A stretch of DNA of 64,000 nt from Arthrobacter sp. FW306-2-2C-D06B. GTDB lineage: Bacteria; Actinomycetota; Actinomycetes; Actinomycetales; Micrococcaceae. The position numbers were made by a program, and so were the translations under genes. The stretch covers positions 1,240,001 to 1,304,000 of the forward strand of contig NZ_CP084560.1 in NCBI RefSeq assembly GCF_021789175.1. The letters run 5' to 3'. Position 1 is the stretch's first letter. Each line of letters starts with the position of its first letter. Below are positions 9,625 through 17,446 of the stretch, piece by piece. The notes below the pieces were generated by a model. That model did no database searches and was not told the DNA's origin. It was given only the letters and a program-made list of their open reading frames with translations.

Positions 9625-10389
9625 CTAGTCGCCGAGGTATTGCCCGGCCCAGGCGGAGATGATCCCTGCAACCCGGGCTGCTTGTCCTTTGCCCGTCAAA
9701 AGGTGGTCGCTGCCTTCGAGCGAAATGAAGCTCCGCGGGTGCCGTGCCGTCTGGAAGATTTCGCTGGCGTTGTCGATGCCCACGGTGTTGTCTGTGGGGG
9801 AGTGCAGCACCATGAGGGGCCTGTGCAGGGTACGGATGCAATCCCTGAGATCGGCCTTCTCCACGTCTTCCACAAAGTGTCGGCGAACCTCCATGCGCCT
9901 GCCGCCCAAATTGACCTCAGCGCTGCCTTCGCTGAGAATCGTGCTGACTTCGGCGTCGAACATGTGCTCCACATGCCTGGGCTGGAACGGGGCGCCGACA
10001 GTCGCCACGGCACGTACCTCCGGGAGGCTGAGGGCGGCGGCCAACACGGCGGCCCCGCCGAAGGAGTGGCCCACGAGCAGGGAGATTTCCTTGCCTTCGG
10101 CTCGCATGAACTCTGCGGCGCGGATGGTGTCTGCCACTTTCACGCTGAACGATCCTGCTGACCAATCGCCGGCTGAGTCACCCAGTCCAAGGTTGTCGAA
10201 GCGAAGCATGCCGACCCCGAGATCCGCCAAGCCTTTGCAGATGCGCGAGGCTGACGGGCTGTCCTTTCCGAGGGTCAGACCATGGGAAAACACACCCCAG
10301 CCCCTGACAGGGCCCTCAGGCACGTCCACGATCCCAGCCAGGAGATCTCCGGTGCTGCCTTCGAAGGTGATCTTCGTGGATTTGGACAC
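9625..10389 (-). CDS. Alpha/beta hydrolase
   Basis: A 254-aa serine hydrolase. The nucleophile elbow is GHSFGG (VGHSFGGAAVLAA, ~108), the catalytic acid is in VLHSPTDNTVG, and the catalytic His is in GSDHLLTG near the C-terminus. There is an oxyanion-loop motif FSHGLTLGKDS. The pattern resembles OsmC-associated or dienelactone-type alpha/beta hydrolases; the substrate is not predictable. It starts at GTG 10389 with an AAAGGCGG ribosome site, and is separated from sdhB by the sdhB terminator. Confidence 0.85.
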   Translation of the reverse strand: MSKSTKITFEGSTGDLLAGIVDVPEGPVRGWGVFSHGLTLGKDSPSASRICKGLADLGVGMLRFDNLGLGDSAGDWSAGSFSVKVADTIRAAEFMRAEGKEISLLVGHSFGGAAVLAAALSLPEVRAVATVGAPFQPRHVEHMFDAEVSTILSEGSAEVNLGGRRMEVRRHFVEDVEKADLRDCIRTLHRPLMVLHSPTDNTVGIDNASEIFQTARHPRSFISLEGSDHLLTGKGQAARVAGIISAWAGQYLGD

Positions 10390-10425
10390 CTGTCCGCCTT
10401 TCGTTGTGCGAGCGAGTCTTAAACA

Positions 10426-10465
10426 ACGACGACGGCGGACCCCACCAAGGGGACGCCGTCGTCGT
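10426..10465 (-). terminator. Terminator of sdh operon
   Basis: A 12-bp perfect stem (10426-10437 with 10454-10465). On the minus strand it is followed by TGTTTAAG, a short T-rich stretch. Confidence 0.7.
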
Positions 10466-10483
10466 CGTATTCTAAATTCCGGA

Positions 10484-11266
10484 CTAGATCTTGCGTGCCA
10501 GGATGGCCTGCTTGACCTCGGCGATGGCCTGGGTCACCTGGATGCCACGCGGGCAAGCCTCCGAGCAGTTGAAGGTAGTGCGGCAGCGCCACACGCCTTC
10601 CTTGTCGTTGAGGATCTCCAAGCGCATGTCACCGGCATCGTCGCGCGAATCGAAGATGAAGCGGTGCGCGTTCACGATGGCGGCCGGGCCGAAATACTGG
10701 CCGTCCGTCCAGAACACGGGGCAGGACGACGTGCAGGCAGCGCACAGGATGCACTTGGTGGTGTCGTCGAACCGTTCACGGTCCTCGACCGACTGCAGGC
10801 GTTCCTTGGTGGGCTCGTGGCCCTTGTTGATCAGGAACGGCATGACCTCGCGGAAGGACTGGAAGAACGGCTCCATGTCCACGATCAGGTCCTTCTCCAC
10901 CGGGAGGCCCTTGATCGGTTCAACTGTGATGGGCTTGGAGGTGTCCAGGTCCTTCAGCAGGGTCTTGCACGCGAGGCGGTTACGGCCGTTGATGCGCATG
11001 GCGTCGGAGCCACAAACGCCGTGGGCACAGGAACGGCGGAAGGACAGCGAGCCGTCGATCTCCCACTTGATCTTGTGCAGGGCGTCCAGCACGCGGTCGG
11101 TACCGTACATCGTCAGCTGGTGGTCTTCCCATGCGGGCTCTTCCGAGACCTCCGGGTTGTAGCGTCGCACTCGCAGCGTGATATTGAAGGTGGGAATTTC
11201 CCCTCCTCCACCAATGTGCGCGGGCAGCTCGATCTTGGATGCTGGCTCAGCAAGTTCAGCAGACAT
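10484..11266 (-). CDS. sdhB: Succinate dehydrogenase iron-sulfur subunit
   Basis: A 260-aa subunit of complex II that carries electrons from FAD in SdhA to quinone. Ligands for three clusters are visible: [2Fe-2S] (SCAHGVCGSD at 79-88 and C100), then CILCAACTSSCP (172-183) and CSEACPRG for the [4Fe-4S] and [3Fe-4S] centres. It starts 1 bp after the sdhA stop, so the two are coupled. It is the last gene of sdhC-sdhD-sdhA-sdhB. Confidence 0.97.
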   Translation of the reverse strand: MSAELAEPASKIELPAHIGGGGEIPTFNITLRVRRYNPEVSEEPAWEDHQLTMYGTDRVLDALHKIKWEIDGSLSFRRSCAHGVCGSDAMRINGRNRLACKTLLKDLDTSKPITVEPIKGLPVEKDLIVDMEPFFQSFREVMPFLINKGHEPTKERLQSVEDRERFDDTTKCILCAACTSSCPVFWTDGQYFGPAAIVNAHRFIFDSRDDAGDMRLEILNDKEGVWRCRTTFNCSEACPRGIQVTQAIAEVKQAILARKI

Positions 11267-11267
11267 C

Positions 11268-13067
11268 TTAGTACTTCCTCACCATCGGCTCGTAGCGCGT
11301 AAAGACAACAGGCTTGGTGCCGAGTCGGATGCCCGCGATTGCTTCCGCAGATCCGTCCGCCGGGGCGTGCTCATCCTTATACGCCATGGAGTGCTTCATG
11401 AATTTCTCGTCGTCGCGCTCCGGGAAGTCCTCCCGGAAGTGGCCTCCACGGGACTCCTCGCGGTGCAGGGCAGCCACTGTCATGACTTTGGCAAGTTCCA
11501 GCAGGAAGCCCAGTTCCACCGCTTCGAGCAAGTCAAGGTTGAAGCGCTTTCCCTTGTCCTGGACGCTGATGCGCTGGTAGCGCTCCTCGAGGGACGCGAT
11601 GTCCGCGAGAACCTGGTTCAGGGTGTCCGCGGTACGGAACACCTGCATGTTGGCATCCATGGTGTCCTGCAGTTCCTTGCGGATCGCGGCAACCCTCTCA
11701 CCACCATCGGAAGTGCGGACGTGGTTCAGCAGATCCAGCGTGTACGCCTCCGGGTCTTCCGGGAGCTCCACGAAGTCAGCAGTCTTGGCGTATTCGGCTG
11801 CCGCAATGCCTGCACGCTTGCCGAAGACGTTGATGTCCAGCAGCGAGTTGGTACCCAAGCGGTTGGAGCCGTGGACCGAGACACAAGCAACTTCGCCGGC
11901 CGCGTACAGGCCCGGCACGATGGTGTCGTTGTCCTGGAGGACCTCGGTGGTGATGTTGGTGGGGATGCCGCCCATGGCGTAGTGCGCCGTCGGGAACACC
12001 GGAACCGGTTCCGTGTACGGCTCGACGCCGAGGTACGTGCGCGCGAATTCGGTGATGTCCGGAAGCTTCGCGTCGATGTGTGCCGGCTCAAGGTGGGTCA
12101 GGTCCAAGAGGACGTAATCCTTGTTCGGGCCGCAGCCGCGTCCTTCGCGGACTTCGTTTGCCATGGATCGGGCCACGATGTCGCGGGGAGCGAGGTCCTT
12201 GATGGTGGGTGCGTAGCGTTCCATGAAACGCTCACCCTCGGAGTTGCGAAGGATCGCGCCTTCGCCGCGGGCAGCTTCCGAGAGGAGGATGCCCAAGCCG
12301 GCCAGACCGGTCGGGTGGAACTGGAAGAACTCCATGTCCTCCAGCGGGATTCCGCGGCGGAAGGCGATGCCCATGCCGTCACCGGTCAGGGTGTGGGCGT
12401 TGGACGTGGTCTTGAAGACCTTGCCTGCGCCGCCGGAGGCGAACACCACGGACTTGGCCTGGAAAACGTGCAACTCGCCGGAGGCGAGGTCGTAGGACAC
12501 GACGCCGGCTACGCGCTTCTGCTTGTACGGCGTTCCGTCTTCGCGGACGGCGTCTTCCTCGACGGTCAGCAGGTCCAGGACGTAGTACTCGTTGTAGAAC
12601 TCGACGTTGTGCTTGACGCAGTTTTGGTACAGCGTCTGCAGGATCATGTGACCGGTGCGGTCTGCTGCATAGCAGGCGCGACGGACCGGAGCCTTGCCGT
12701 GGTCACGGGTGTGGCCACCGAAACGGCGCTGGTCAATGCGGCCTTCGGGCGTGCGGTTGAACGGCAAGCCCATCTTCTCCAGGTCCAGCACGGCGTCGAT
12801 GGCTTCCTTCGCCATGACCTCGGCTGCGTCCTGGTCAACCAGGTAGTCGCCACCCTTGATGGTGTCGAACGTGTGCCACTCCCAGTTGTCCTCTTCGACG
12901 TTGGCCAGGGCTGCGCACATGCCGCCCTGGGCCGCGCCAGTGTGGGAACGGGTGGGGTAGAGCTTGGTCAGTACTGCGGTGCGTGCGCGCTGACCGGATT
13001 CGATCGCGGCGCGCATGCCGGCGCCGCCGGCACCGACAATAACGACGTCGTACTTATGGACCTGCAT
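11268..13067 (-). CDS. sdhA: Succinate dehydrogenase flavoprotein subunit
   Basis: A 599-aa catalytic subunit that oxidises succinate to fumarate in the TCA cycle. The FAD-binding dinucleotide fold is at the N-terminus (VGAGGAGMRAAIES). The flavinylation region is RSHTGAAQGGMCAAL, with the His expected to carry covalent FAD. Active-site segments include RRFGGHTRDHGKAPVRR, FQFHPTGL and HGSNRLGTNSLL. Length and motif order are standard. A long open frame on the opposite strand is a codon-bias shadow. Confidence 0.97.
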   Translation of the reverse strand: MQVHKYDVVIVGAGGAGMRAAIESGQRARTAVLTKLYPTRSHTGAAQGGMCAALANVEEDNWEWHTFDTIKGGDYLVDQDAAEVMAKEAIDAVLDLEKMGLPFNRTPEGRIDQRRFGGHTRDHGKAPVRRACYAADRTGHMILQTLYQNCVKHNVEFYNEYYVLDLLTVEEDAVREDGTPYKQKRVAGVVSYDLASGELHVFQAKSVVFASGGAGKVFKTTSNAHTLTGDGMGIAFRRGIPLEDMEFFQFHPTGLAGLGILLSEAARGEGAILRNSEGERFMERYAPTIKDLAPRDIVARSMANEVREGRGCGPNKDYVLLDLTHLEPAHIDAKLPDITEFARTYLGVEPYTEPVPVFPTAHYAMGGIPTNITTEVLQDNDTIVPGLYAAGEVACVSVHGSNRLGTNSLLDINVFGKRAGIAAAEYAKTADFVELPEDPEAYTLDLLNHVRTSDGGERVAAIRKELQDTMDANMQVFRTADTLNQVLADIASLEERYQRISVQDKGKRFNLDLLEAVELGFLLELAKVMTVAALHREESRGGHFREDFPERDDEKFMKHSMAYKDEHAPADGSAEAIAGIRLGTKPVVFTRYEPMVRKY

Positions 13068-13159
13068 ACCAGATGCTCTTTCTCTCTAAGTCAGATGGTC
13101 GGCGGAGCCTGCTCCGCGTGTTGTGCACAGCCGGACTAGCCGGCGGTGCAGCGGAGCCG

Positions 13160-13639
13160 CTACGGCGCCGGGCAGAACCCGCCCGGCAGCTGAACGCCGT
13201 TGACGACGGGGCACGGGTTGAACGTGAAGATCACGAGCGTGCCAAGAACGACGATGACGACGGTAGCCGCGCAAAGGACCACCTTGAGCCAGAGGCGGGT
13301 GGCGTCCTTCTCGGCGTAGTCGTTGATGATGGTGCGAACGCCGTTGGTGCCGTGCAGCATGGCGAGCCACAGCATGGCCAGGTCCCAGAACTGCCAGAAC
13401 GGGTCGGCCCACTTGCCGGCCACGAAGCCGAAGTCGATGCCGTGGATGCCCTCGCCCACCATAAGGTTCACAAAGAGGTGGCCGAAGATCAGGACCACGA
13501 GCACGACGCCGGAGAGCCGCATGAACAACCACGCGAACATCTCGAAGTTCCCCTTGGAACCGGTGCCTCGACGGTACTGCGGCGCGATCTTCCCGCTGCC
13601 GATTTTTCCGCTGCGCGGGGTTTGAATGTCAGTACTCAT
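13160..13639 (-). CDS. sdhD: Succinate dehydrogenase membrane anchor subunit
   Basis: A 159-aa hydrophobic subunit with three transmembrane helices. It contains FEMFAWLFMRLSGVVLVVLI, with His in FGHLFVNLMVGEGIHG and a second His in MLHGTNGVRTIIND; these are candidates for haem or quinone contacts. The N-terminal ~30 residues are basic and polar. It lies 3 bp after sdhC and 92 bp before sdhA; that gap holds a short GCGGAGC/GCTCCGC hairpin. Confidence 0.9.
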   Translation of the reverse strand: MSTDIQTPRSGKIGSGKIAPQYRRGTGSKGNFEMFAWLFMRLSGVVLVVLIFGHLFVNLMVGEGIHGIDFGFVAGKWADPFWQFWDLAMLWLAMLHGTNGVRTIINDYAEKDATRLWLKVVLCAATVVIVVLGTLVIFTFNPCPVVNGVQLPGGFCPAP

Positions 13640-13642
13640 GGC

Positions 13643-14023
13643 TTAGTGGCCTCCCAGTGCGAGGGACAGGTGGCGGATGGCGAATGCCCCGAAAACGACC
13701 AGCCACAGTACCAAGACGGTCCACAGCATCTGGCGCTGGTACTTTGCGCCCTTCTTCCAGAAGTCAATGGCGATGACGCGCAGGCCATTGAAGGCGTGGA
13801 AAACGATCGCTGCGACGAGGCCCGTTTCGCCCAGGGCCATGAGCGGGTTCTTGTAGGCACCGATAACGGCGGTGTAGGCCTCCGGGGACACGCGCACCAA
13901 TGAGGTGTCCAGCACATGGACCAACAAGAAGAAAAAGATCACAACACCGGTAATACGGTGTCCAACCCAGGACCACATGCCTTCACGGCCGCGGTACAAG
14001 GTGCCAGCTGGTTTTGTCGGCAC
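13643..14023 (-). CDS. sdhC: Succinate dehydrogenase cytochrome b556 subunit
   Basis: A 126-aa membrane subunit that binds haem b with SdhD and passes electrons to menaquinone. The family motif is GREGMWSWVGHRITGVVIF, and the haem-ligand candidate His is in LLVHVLDTSLV. I start it at GTG 14023, which has an AGGAAGG ribosome site 8 nt upstream; the open frame extends to 14068 without one. It is the first gene of the operon, so the promoter lies in 14024-14261, shared divergently with the guanylyltransferase gene. Confidence 0.93.
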   Translation of the reverse strand: MPTKPAGTLYRGREGMWSWVGHRITGVVIFFFLLVHVLDTSLVRVSPEAYTAVIGAYKNPLMALGETGLVAAIVFHAFNGLRVIAIDFWKKGAKYQRQMLWTVLVLWLVVFGAFAIRHLSLALGGH

Positions 14024-14106
14024 TGAATAAACCTTCCTGCAACACAGCGGCGCTTGCACGGGATCCATGCGGGGGGAACGCCAGCCGCGAGAGCACTCGT
14101 AGCTCA

Positions 14107-14120
14107 GCCTAAATCTAGGC
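14107..14120. promoter_or_regulatory. Short palindrome in sdh / manC divergent region
   Basis: GCCTA (14107-14111) and TAGGC (14116-14120) are inverted around AATC, followed by AT-rich DNA (14131-14143). The position fits an operator for sdhC, but I recognise no regulator consensus. Nothing else is evident in this gap. Confidence 0.25.
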
Positions 14121-14249
14121 TTCGCTCACAGCTTATTCAATTTAGGCACCCCTTCTTGTAACGAGAGTGCGGGTGTTCGCCTGAATTCCGGTCTTTTCGC
14201 CGCGGGGGTGAGACGAAGACCACAAAGTGGGACTTGCGCGGGTGTCGGA

Positions 14250-14255
14250 TAAGGT
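14250..14255 (+). promoter_or_regulatory. -10 box TAAGGT, leaderless start of manC
   Basis: TAAGGT, 6 nt, then GTG 14262. Confidence 0.5.
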
Positions 14256-14261
14256 GTTGCG

Positions 14262-15395
14262 GTGAGTAAAGAAAACGCTGCAAGCCCCGAATCGCCATTG
14301 CGTCACTTCCATGCGGTTATTCCGGCCGGCGGAGTGGGCACCCGCCTGTGGCCGCTTTCGCGAGCAGCTGCGCCCAAATTCCTGCATGACCTCACGGGTT
14401 CGGGAAGCACCCTTCTACGGGCTACTTACGACCGCCTAGAACCGTTGGCCGGCAACCGCGTGTTGGTGGTTACGGGTGTGGCGCACCGGGTTGCTGTCTG
14501 CCGACAGCTTCCCGAAGTGGGCGAGGACGAACTGGTCCTCGAAAGCGAACCGAAGGACTCGGGCGCCGCGATCGGCCTCGCCGCCGCCATCCTCTACCGT
14601 CGCGACCCGGACACCATCATGGGTTCGTTCGCAGCCGACCATGTCATCAGCCCGGACAACCTCTTCCAGGAAACTGTCCGCGAGGCGATCCACACGGCTG
14701 CCGCCGGAAAGATCGTCACCATCGGCATCAAGCCCACGCACCCCTCGACCGGGTTCGGTTACATCCGCACCGGCGACTTGCTCAATATTGACGACGCACC
14801 GAACGCCCACGCTGTGGTCGAATTCGTCGAGAAGCCGAGCGAGGACATTGCCAAGAAGTACCTCGAGACGGGCGACTACGTCTGGAATGCCGGCATGTTC
14901 GTCGCTCCCGTTGCGCTCATGCTCAAGCACCTGGAGGCAAACCAGCCGGTCTTGTTTGCCGGGCTGCAGGAAATTGCCGACGCCTGGGACACACCGGAAC
15001 GCGATGAAGTGACCGCCCGGGTGTGGCCCACCCTGCCGAAGATTGCCATTGACTATGCAGTGGCTGAACCCGCCGCAGCGGCGGGGGATGTCGCCGTCGT
15101 GCCCGGTACCTTCCGCTGGGACGACGTCGGAGACTTTGCCGCGATCGGTCGGCTCAATAATGCCGGCGACGTCGATGAGGTGACGGTCCTCGGCGAAGGC
15201 GCCCGTGTCTTCACCGAAAACGCCAGCGGCGTGGTCGTCTCCGACACCAAGCGCGTGATCGCCCTTATCGGGATCAAGGACGTCGTGATCGTCGATACGC
15301 CGGACGCGCTGCTTGTCACCACGAAGGAGCACGCCCAGCGGGTCAAGGGTGCGGTGGACGCACTCAAGGCCAGCGGGGACACCGACGTTCTCTAG
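14262..15395 (+). CDS. manC: Mannose-1-phosphate guanylyltransferase
   Basis: A 377-aa nucleotidyltransferase that makes GDP-mannose for glycans, glycolipids and mannosylated proteins. The N-terminal signature is PAGGVGTRLWPLSRAAAPKF, and the substrate-binding motif FVEKPSED is followed by GDYVWNAGMFV. It is the shorter form (no C-terminal phosphomannose isomerase domain), as usual in actinobacteria. It starts at GTG 14262 with a -10 box 6 nt upstream, and is divergent from sdhC. Confidence 0.92.
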   Translation: MSKENAASPESPLRHFHAVIPAGGVGTRLWPLSRAAAPKFLHDLTGSGSTLLRATYDRLEPLAGNRVLVVTGVAHRVAVCRQLPEVGEDELVLESEPKDSGAAIGLAAAILYRRDPDTIMGSFAADHVISPDNLFQETVREAIHTAAAGKIVTIGIKPTHPSTGFGYIRTGDLLNIDDAPNAHAVVEFVEKPSEDIAKKYLETGDYVWNAGMFVAPVALMLKHLEANQPVLFAGLQEIADAWDTPERDEVTARVWPTLPKIAIDYAVAEPAAAAGDVAVVPGTFRWDDVGDFAAIGRLNNAGDVDEVTVLGEGARVFTENASGVVVSDTKRVIALIGIKDVVIVDTPDALLVTTKEHAQRVKGAVDALKASGDTDVL

Positions 15396-15459
15396 CGCCC
15401 CCTTTCGGCGCTGTCCGTAACCAAGAGACCCCTTTCGCTATTCGGAGGGCGCGGATGGC

Positions 15460-15465
15460 TAGAGT
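15460..15465 (+). promoter_or_regulatory. -10 box TAGAGT, leaderless start of M20 gene
   Basis: TAGAGT, 6 nt, then GTG 15472. Confidence 0.55.
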
Positions 15466-15471
15466 TGTGAG

Positions 15472-16671
15472 GTGCGCAATTTCACTACCGAAACCGAGCC
15501 GACCCCTGTGGTGAAGCCATGGCTTGACGATCTCTTGCCGGAACTCATTGAATTCCGGAGGGATCTGCATGCGCACCCCGAACTTTCCTTCAAGGAATTT
15601 CGCACTACGGACAAGCTGGTTGAACGGCTCGAAGCGGCGGGGCTTGAACCCCGCCGGCTGGAAGGATCGGGGCTGACGGTCGACGTCGGCGAGGGGCCCA
15701 TAGCGACGGCCCTCCGCGGCGACATCGACGCCCTCCCCATCATCGAAGAGACCGGGCTTCCGTTCGCATCGAAGAACCACGGTGTCACCCACGCGTGCGG
15801 GCATGACGTCCACACCACGAGCATGCTTGGCATTGCCTTGGTGCTGCACGCCATGCACCAGGAATCCCCCTTGGGCGGCACGGTGCGCATCATCTTCCAG
15901 CCTGCAGAGGAAACCATGCCCGGCGGCGCGCTGTCCTGCATCGAACAGGGCGTGCTGCAGGGTGTCCCGCGGATTCTTGCGCTGCACTGCGATCCGCGTA
16001 TCAACGTTGGCAAGATCGGCACGCGCATCGGCGCCATCACCTCGGCCTCGGACACCATCAAAATCGAATTGACCGGACGTGGCGGCCACACTTCCCGTCC
16101 GCATTTGACCGAAGACCTGGTCTTCGCGCTGGCCCAAATCGCCGTCAACGTCCCGGCCGTTCTGTCCCGTCGCGTCGATGTGCGCAGCGGCGTTTCGGTG
16201 GTGTGGGGCCAGATCGCGGCAGGTTCCGCACCCAACGCCATCCCCGCCAACGGCTACATGGCCGGCACCATGCGTTGCCTCGACAGGGACGCCTGGCACA
16301 GCGCAGGGGAGTTGCTCGACGACGTCGTCCAACAAGTTGCCGCGCCGTACGGGGTGGACGTGCACCTTGAGCACACCCGCGGTGTCCCTCCAGTCGTCAA
16401 CTCGGAACACGAGACTGCCCTCATCGAGGCCGCGGCCCGTGCGGAACTCGGCGAGCACGCCGTCGTCCTGACGCCCCAGTCCATGGGTGGCGAGGACTTT
16501 GCCTGGTTCCTGGCCGACCTGCCGGGTGCCATGATGCGGCTCGGGACCCACACGCCGGGCGGCGAGGAATACGATCTCCACCGCGGTGACTTCATTGTCG
16601 ACGAGCGTGCCCTTGGCTTCGCGATCCAGGTCCTGGCCGCCGCCGCGCTGCGAACCATCCGGGATCTCTGA
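15472..16671 (+). CDS. M20 family amidohydrolase
   Basis: A 399-aa metal-dependent amidohydrolase of the AmiA/HipO type, which removes acyl groups from N-acylated amino acids or related amides. Family motifs: RRDLHAHPELSFKEF near the N-terminus, metal ligands HACGHDVHTTSML, the catalytic Glu pair in FQPAEETMPGG, LALHCDPR, and a C-terminal GGEDFAWF. The central dimerisation domain begins at about GRGGHTSRPH. The natural substrate is unknown. It is followed by the first 32-bp tandem array, which starts 7 bp after the stop. Confidence 0.9.
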   Translation: MRNFTTETEPTPVVKPWLDDLLPELIEFRRDLHAHPELSFKEFRTTDKLVERLEAAGLEPRRLEGSGLTVDVGEGPIATALRGDIDALPIIEETGLPFASKNHGVTHACGHDVHTTSMLGIALVLHAMHQESPLGGTVRIIFQPAEETMPGGALSCIEQGVLQGVPRILALHCDPRINVGKIGTRIGAITSASDTIKIELTGRGGHTSRPHLTEDLVFALAQIAVNVPAVLSRRVDVRSGVSVVWGQIAAGSAPNAIPANGYMAGTMRCLDRDAWHSAGELLDDVVQQVAAPYGVDVHLEHTRGVPPVVNSEHETALIEAAARAELGEHAVVLTPQSMGGEDFAWFLADLPGAMMRLGTHTPGGEEYDLHRGDFIVDERALGFAIQVLAAAALRTIRDL

Positions 16672-16677
16672 GACTCC

Positions 16678-16773
16678 GACGCTCGCTCACCAATATCGTC
16701 CGATCGGCGGACGCTCGCTCACCAATATCGTCCGATCGGCGGACGCTCGCTCACCAATATCGTCCGATCGGGC
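16678..16773 (+). repeat. 32-bp tandem repeat array A (3 copies)
   Basis: Three copies start at 16678, 16710 and 16742, each 32 bp: a 13-bp core GACGCTCGCTCAC followed by a 19-bp spacer CAATATCGTCCGATCGGCG. Copies are identical until the last bases of the third. The same core with a different spacer and the same 32-bp period occurs at 60038. Confidence 0.9.
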
Positions 16774-16778
16774 GAAAC

Positions 16779-16824
16779 GACGGGATCCTCTCGCAGATCA
16801 TCTGCAGGAGGATCCCGTCTTTTC
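16779..16824. terminator. Strong hairpin between arrays A and A'
   Basis: GACGGGATCCTC (16779-16790) pairs with 16808-16819. An inner GCAGAT/ATCTGC pair extends the stem, and it is followed by TTTT. It probably terminates the M20 gene; it is nearly symmetrical, so it could act on both strands. Confidence 0.75.
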
Positions 16825-16826
16825 GG

Positions 16827-16905
16827 CTTGTTTGTGAGCGGGCGTCGGTGGGGCTGGGCTTGTTTGTGAGCGGGCGTCGTTGGGGGTGGGCTTGTTTGTG
16901 AGCGG
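16827..16905 (-). repeat. Inverted-orientation array A' (3 copies of the core)
   Basis: GTGAGCGGGCGTC, the reverse complement of the array core with one change, occurs at 16834, 16866 and 16888. The spacings are 32 and 22 bp, and each copy is preceded by CTTGTTT. It faces array A across the hairpin. Confidence 0.8.
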
Positions 16906-16926
16906 GCGTCGCCGGAGGCAGTTGAG

Positions 16927-16955
16927 TTGTGCACAATTTAATTGTGAGCTACCGT
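16927..16955 (+). promoter_or_regulatory. ohrR promoter with embedded OhrR operator
   Basis: -35 TTGTGC (16927-16932) and -10 TACCGT (16950-16955) are 17 bp apart. The perfect palindrome ACAATTTAATTGT (16933-16945) fills the spacer. This matches the known OhrR operator type (TACAATT-AATTGTA), so bound regulator would block RNA polymerase. The start codon follows the -10 box by 7 nt. Confidence 0.75.
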
Positions 16956-16962
16956 TATTCCC

Positions 16963-17397
16963 ATGAGTGAAGCCCCCCGCCTCGACCGCCAGGTCTGTTT
17001 CGCGCTGTATTCCGCATCGAAGGCCGCTACTGCGGTCTACCGGCCGGTGCTGGATGAGCTTGGGCTGACGTATCCGCAGTACCTCGTGATGTTGGTGCTC
17101 TGGGAAAACGAGCCTCGAAGCGTCCGGGAACTGGGTACCGAGCTGGGACTCGACTCAGGCACCCTGTCGCCGCTGCTCAAGAGGCTTGAAGCCTTGGGCC
17201 TCGTGGAGCGCCGACGGTCAGCCGAGGACGAGCGACGCGTCGAGATCCACCTGAGCGACGCCGGGCGGGCCCTCAGTTCCCGGGCGGGGGCTGTACCGCA
17301 GCGCCTCGCCGACGCCGCGGGCCTGAGCGCCGCCGAACTTGCGCAGCTTCACGACACCCTGGGCAGGCTTACCGCAGCCCTCCATTCAGCCATCTGA
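16963..17397 (+). CDS. ohrR: MarR-family organic peroxide sensor, OhrR-like
   Basis: A 144-aa winged-helix repressor. The N-terminal Cys12 (DRQVCFALYSASKA) matches the peroxide-sensing cysteine of OhrR. The DNA-binding core is VRELGTELGLDSGTLSPLLK, and the wing is LVERRRSAEDERRVEI. Oxidation of the Cys by organic hydroperoxides is expected to release the operator in its own promoter. The ohr gene follows after 49 bp and probably shares the transcript, giving autoregulated induction. The identity rests on Cys12, the operator and the neighbour together. Confidence 0.92.
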   Translation: MSEAPRLDRQVCFALYSASKAATAVYRPVLDELGLTYPQYLVMLVLWENEPRSVRELGTELGLDSGTLSPLLKRLEALGLVERRRSAEDERRVEIHLSDAGRALSSRAGAVPQRLADAAGLSAAELAQLHDTLGRLTAALHSAI

Positions 17398-17446
17398 TCG
17401 TCCATCCCAACACGCCCCTCCCGTCCCAACAGGAAAAGGAACCACA

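Noticed and set aside
11178..13139. Long open frame opposite sdhA (about 650 codons)
   Set aside because: sdhA on the other strand has all family motifs; the antisense frame follows from high GC third-position bias and has no recognisable domain or ribosome site.
14024..14261. IdeR/DtxR iron box upstream of sdhC
   Set aside because: The GCCTA-AATC-TAGGC palindrome lacks the TTAGGTTAGGCTAACCTAA-type consensus, so it is listed only as an unassigned palindrome.
16678..16905. CRISPR array interpretation of the 32-bp repeats
   Set aside because: The spacers are identical within each array, the core is only 13 bp, and no cas genes are present, so this is a tandem repeat rather than an adaptive spacer array.
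16719..16936. Short antisense ORFs across arrays A/A' giving repeated Arg/Ser/Thr-rich peptides
   Set aside because: They are translated tandem repeats, without ribosome sites or conserved composition.
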